Origin: Pseudomonadota bacterium
GTDB taxonomy: Bacteria; Pseudomonadota; Alphaproteobacteria; Caulobacterales; Caulobacteraceae
Assembly: GCA_023390245.1 (NCBI GenBank)
Contig: JAEWDF010000129.1
Span: 1-13,747, forward strand
Reading direction: 5' to 3'
Length of the DNA stretch: 13,747 bases
The notes under the pieces: generated by a model
What the model was told of the DNA's origin: nothing
Databases searched by the model: none
Seen by the model: only the letters and a program-made list of their open reading frames with translations
Shown here: positions 13,019-13,747 of the stretch, one piece after another
How the letters are laid out: the number at the start of each line of letters is the position of its first letter
Numbering within the stretch: the first letter of the stretch is position 1
Position numbers and translations under genes: made by a program

Positions 13019-13747
13019 ATGATCAAGCGCCCTCGCAAACCTGCTGCGCCGCTGCTCCATGAGCAGGACCTGCCGCTGAAAAGCGGGCGCGTGAGAAAGC
13101 GTGACCCGAAGCAGCCTGAACTTCCTTTTGATCCCATGCCGGAGCGCGTGGAGCCTTGCTTGGCAAAGCTGGTCACGAAGCCTCCTCATGGGGATGAGTG
13201 GTCATATGAACTGAAGTGGGACGGCTATCGTCTCGCGGTCCATATCGAACCCGGCCGGGTGCGTATCCTCACTCGCGGCGGCCACGACTGGACGCATCGC
13301 TTTCCAGGAATCGAGGAAGAGGCAAGACGGTTCTCACCATCGACGATGATCCTCGACGGAGAGGCCGTCATGTTCAACGAACGCGGCATCCCGGATTTCG
13401 GCATGCTGCAGAACTCACTTGGGGGCAGAGGCGGAAAGCTGCCTTCCCGGAACTCGGTGCTGCTTGCATTCGACCTCCTCTATCTGGACGGCCACAACCT
13501 GACGCGGATGGAGCACAGCGCCAGGCGAAAGCTTCTTGAGGATGTTTTGGCGGAGAAGACGGGCGCAATCCGTTTGTCGGAGGAGTTCGATGAAGACCCG
13601 GACGAGCTGCTGCGGCACGCATGTGTCCACGAGTTAGAGGGCATCATCGCGAAGCACCGCGACCGTCCCTATCGCTCCGGACGTACGGGTGACTGGCTGA
13701 AGATCAAGTGCGTGCAGAGGGACACCTTCGCCATCATCGGCTATGAG
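13019..13747 (+). CDS. ligD: ATP-dependent DNA ligase, LigD type (partial)
   Basis: The frame is open from ATG 13019 to the window end (243 codons). It holds an ATP-dependent ligase adenylation domain: motif I KWDGYR with Lys66 as the AMP-accepting residue, LTRGGHDWTHRFPG (84-97), LDGEAV (112-117), motif III FDLLYLDG (151-158), motif IV EGIIAK (207-212) and motif V WLKIK (226-230). The N-terminal 40 residues are basic, then PFDPMPERVEPCLA, as in LigD ligases of bacterial end joining. It starts directly with the ligase part, so no phosphoesterase domain precedes it; a polymerase domain could follow outside the window. The start is uncertain: the ribosome site is weak, and the ATG at 13011 is out of frame and stops after three codons. 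It diverges from the SRAP operon over a SOS box. Confidence 0.9.
   Translation, partial: MIKRPRKPAAPLLHEQDLPLKSGRVRKRDPKQPELPFDPMPERVEPCLAKLVTKPPHGDEWSYELKWDGYRLAVHIEPGRVRILTRGGHDWTHRFPGIEEEARRFSPSTMILDGEAVMFNERGIPDFGMLQNSLGGRGGKLPSRNSVLLAFDLLYLDGHNLTRMEHSARRKLLEDVLAEKTGAIRLSEEFDEDPDELLRHACVHELEGIIAKHRDRPYRSGRTGDWLKIKCVQRDTFAIIGYE

Noticed and set aside
13216..13539. Plus-strand ORF of 107 codons in the ligase region
   Set aside because: It is a shadow frame; the overlapping frame carries all ligase motifs in order.
1..13747. CRISPR array, tRNA, rRNA, insertion sequence or attachment site
   Set aside because: I looked for regular spaced repeats, transposase motifs and RNA gene signatures and saw none; no covariance-model search was possible.

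Overview
The window looks like a chromosomal or megaplasmid segment of an alphaproteobacterium of the order Rhizobiales (Rhizobium/Sinorhizobium/Agrobacterium type). This rests on the GC-rich coding style, a CTTGAC-type -35 hexamer, an alphaproteobacterial SOS box (GTTC-N7-GTTC), a LigD-type ligase of rhizobial flavour and tightly overlapping ABC-transporter operons. No mobile element, tRNA, rRNA or CRISPR array was seen.

Region 1 (1-527, minus strand) is the 5' part of a membrane protein that probably carries an M23-like peptidase domain; it is cut by the window edge. Region 2 (801-5093, plus) is a cobalamin-riboswitch operon. It has a promoter, an aptamer with a conserved B12 box, a likely terminator, a protein joining a degenerate CbiX-like domain to a thioredoxin-like [2Fe-2S] ferredoxin, then a NikA/DppA-type binding protein and two NikB/NikC-type permeases. 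This is probably a cobalt (or corrinoid-related) uptake system shut off by B12. No ATPase gene follows: the second permease seems frameshifted at its end, and only a doubtful ATPase start remains before unrelated sequence.

Region 3 (5431-11039, plus) is a six-gene operon: an autoregulated LacI-family repressor with a perfect 16-bp operator next to its own start codon, an Fbp/AfuA/2-aminoethylphosphonate-type binding protein, two permeases, an ATPase and a GpdQ-like metallophosphoesterase. The simplest reading is repressor-controlled import of a phosphorylated small molecule, probably a phosphodiester or sugar/polyol phosphate, followed by hydrolysis in the cytoplasm.

Region 4 (11148-13747) is a DNA-repair locus. 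A minus-strand operon encodes a 71-aa helical protein, a 148-aa unknown protein and an SRAP (YedK/HMCES) abasic-site protein, followed by a frameshifted zinc-ribbon miniprotein and a 34-aa ORF. It diverges from a plus-strand LigD-type ATP-dependent DNA ligase that runs off the end. A SOS box lies in the shared upstream region and overlaps the -10 of a good minus-strand promoter, so LexA probably controls the SRAP operon and perhaps the ligase.
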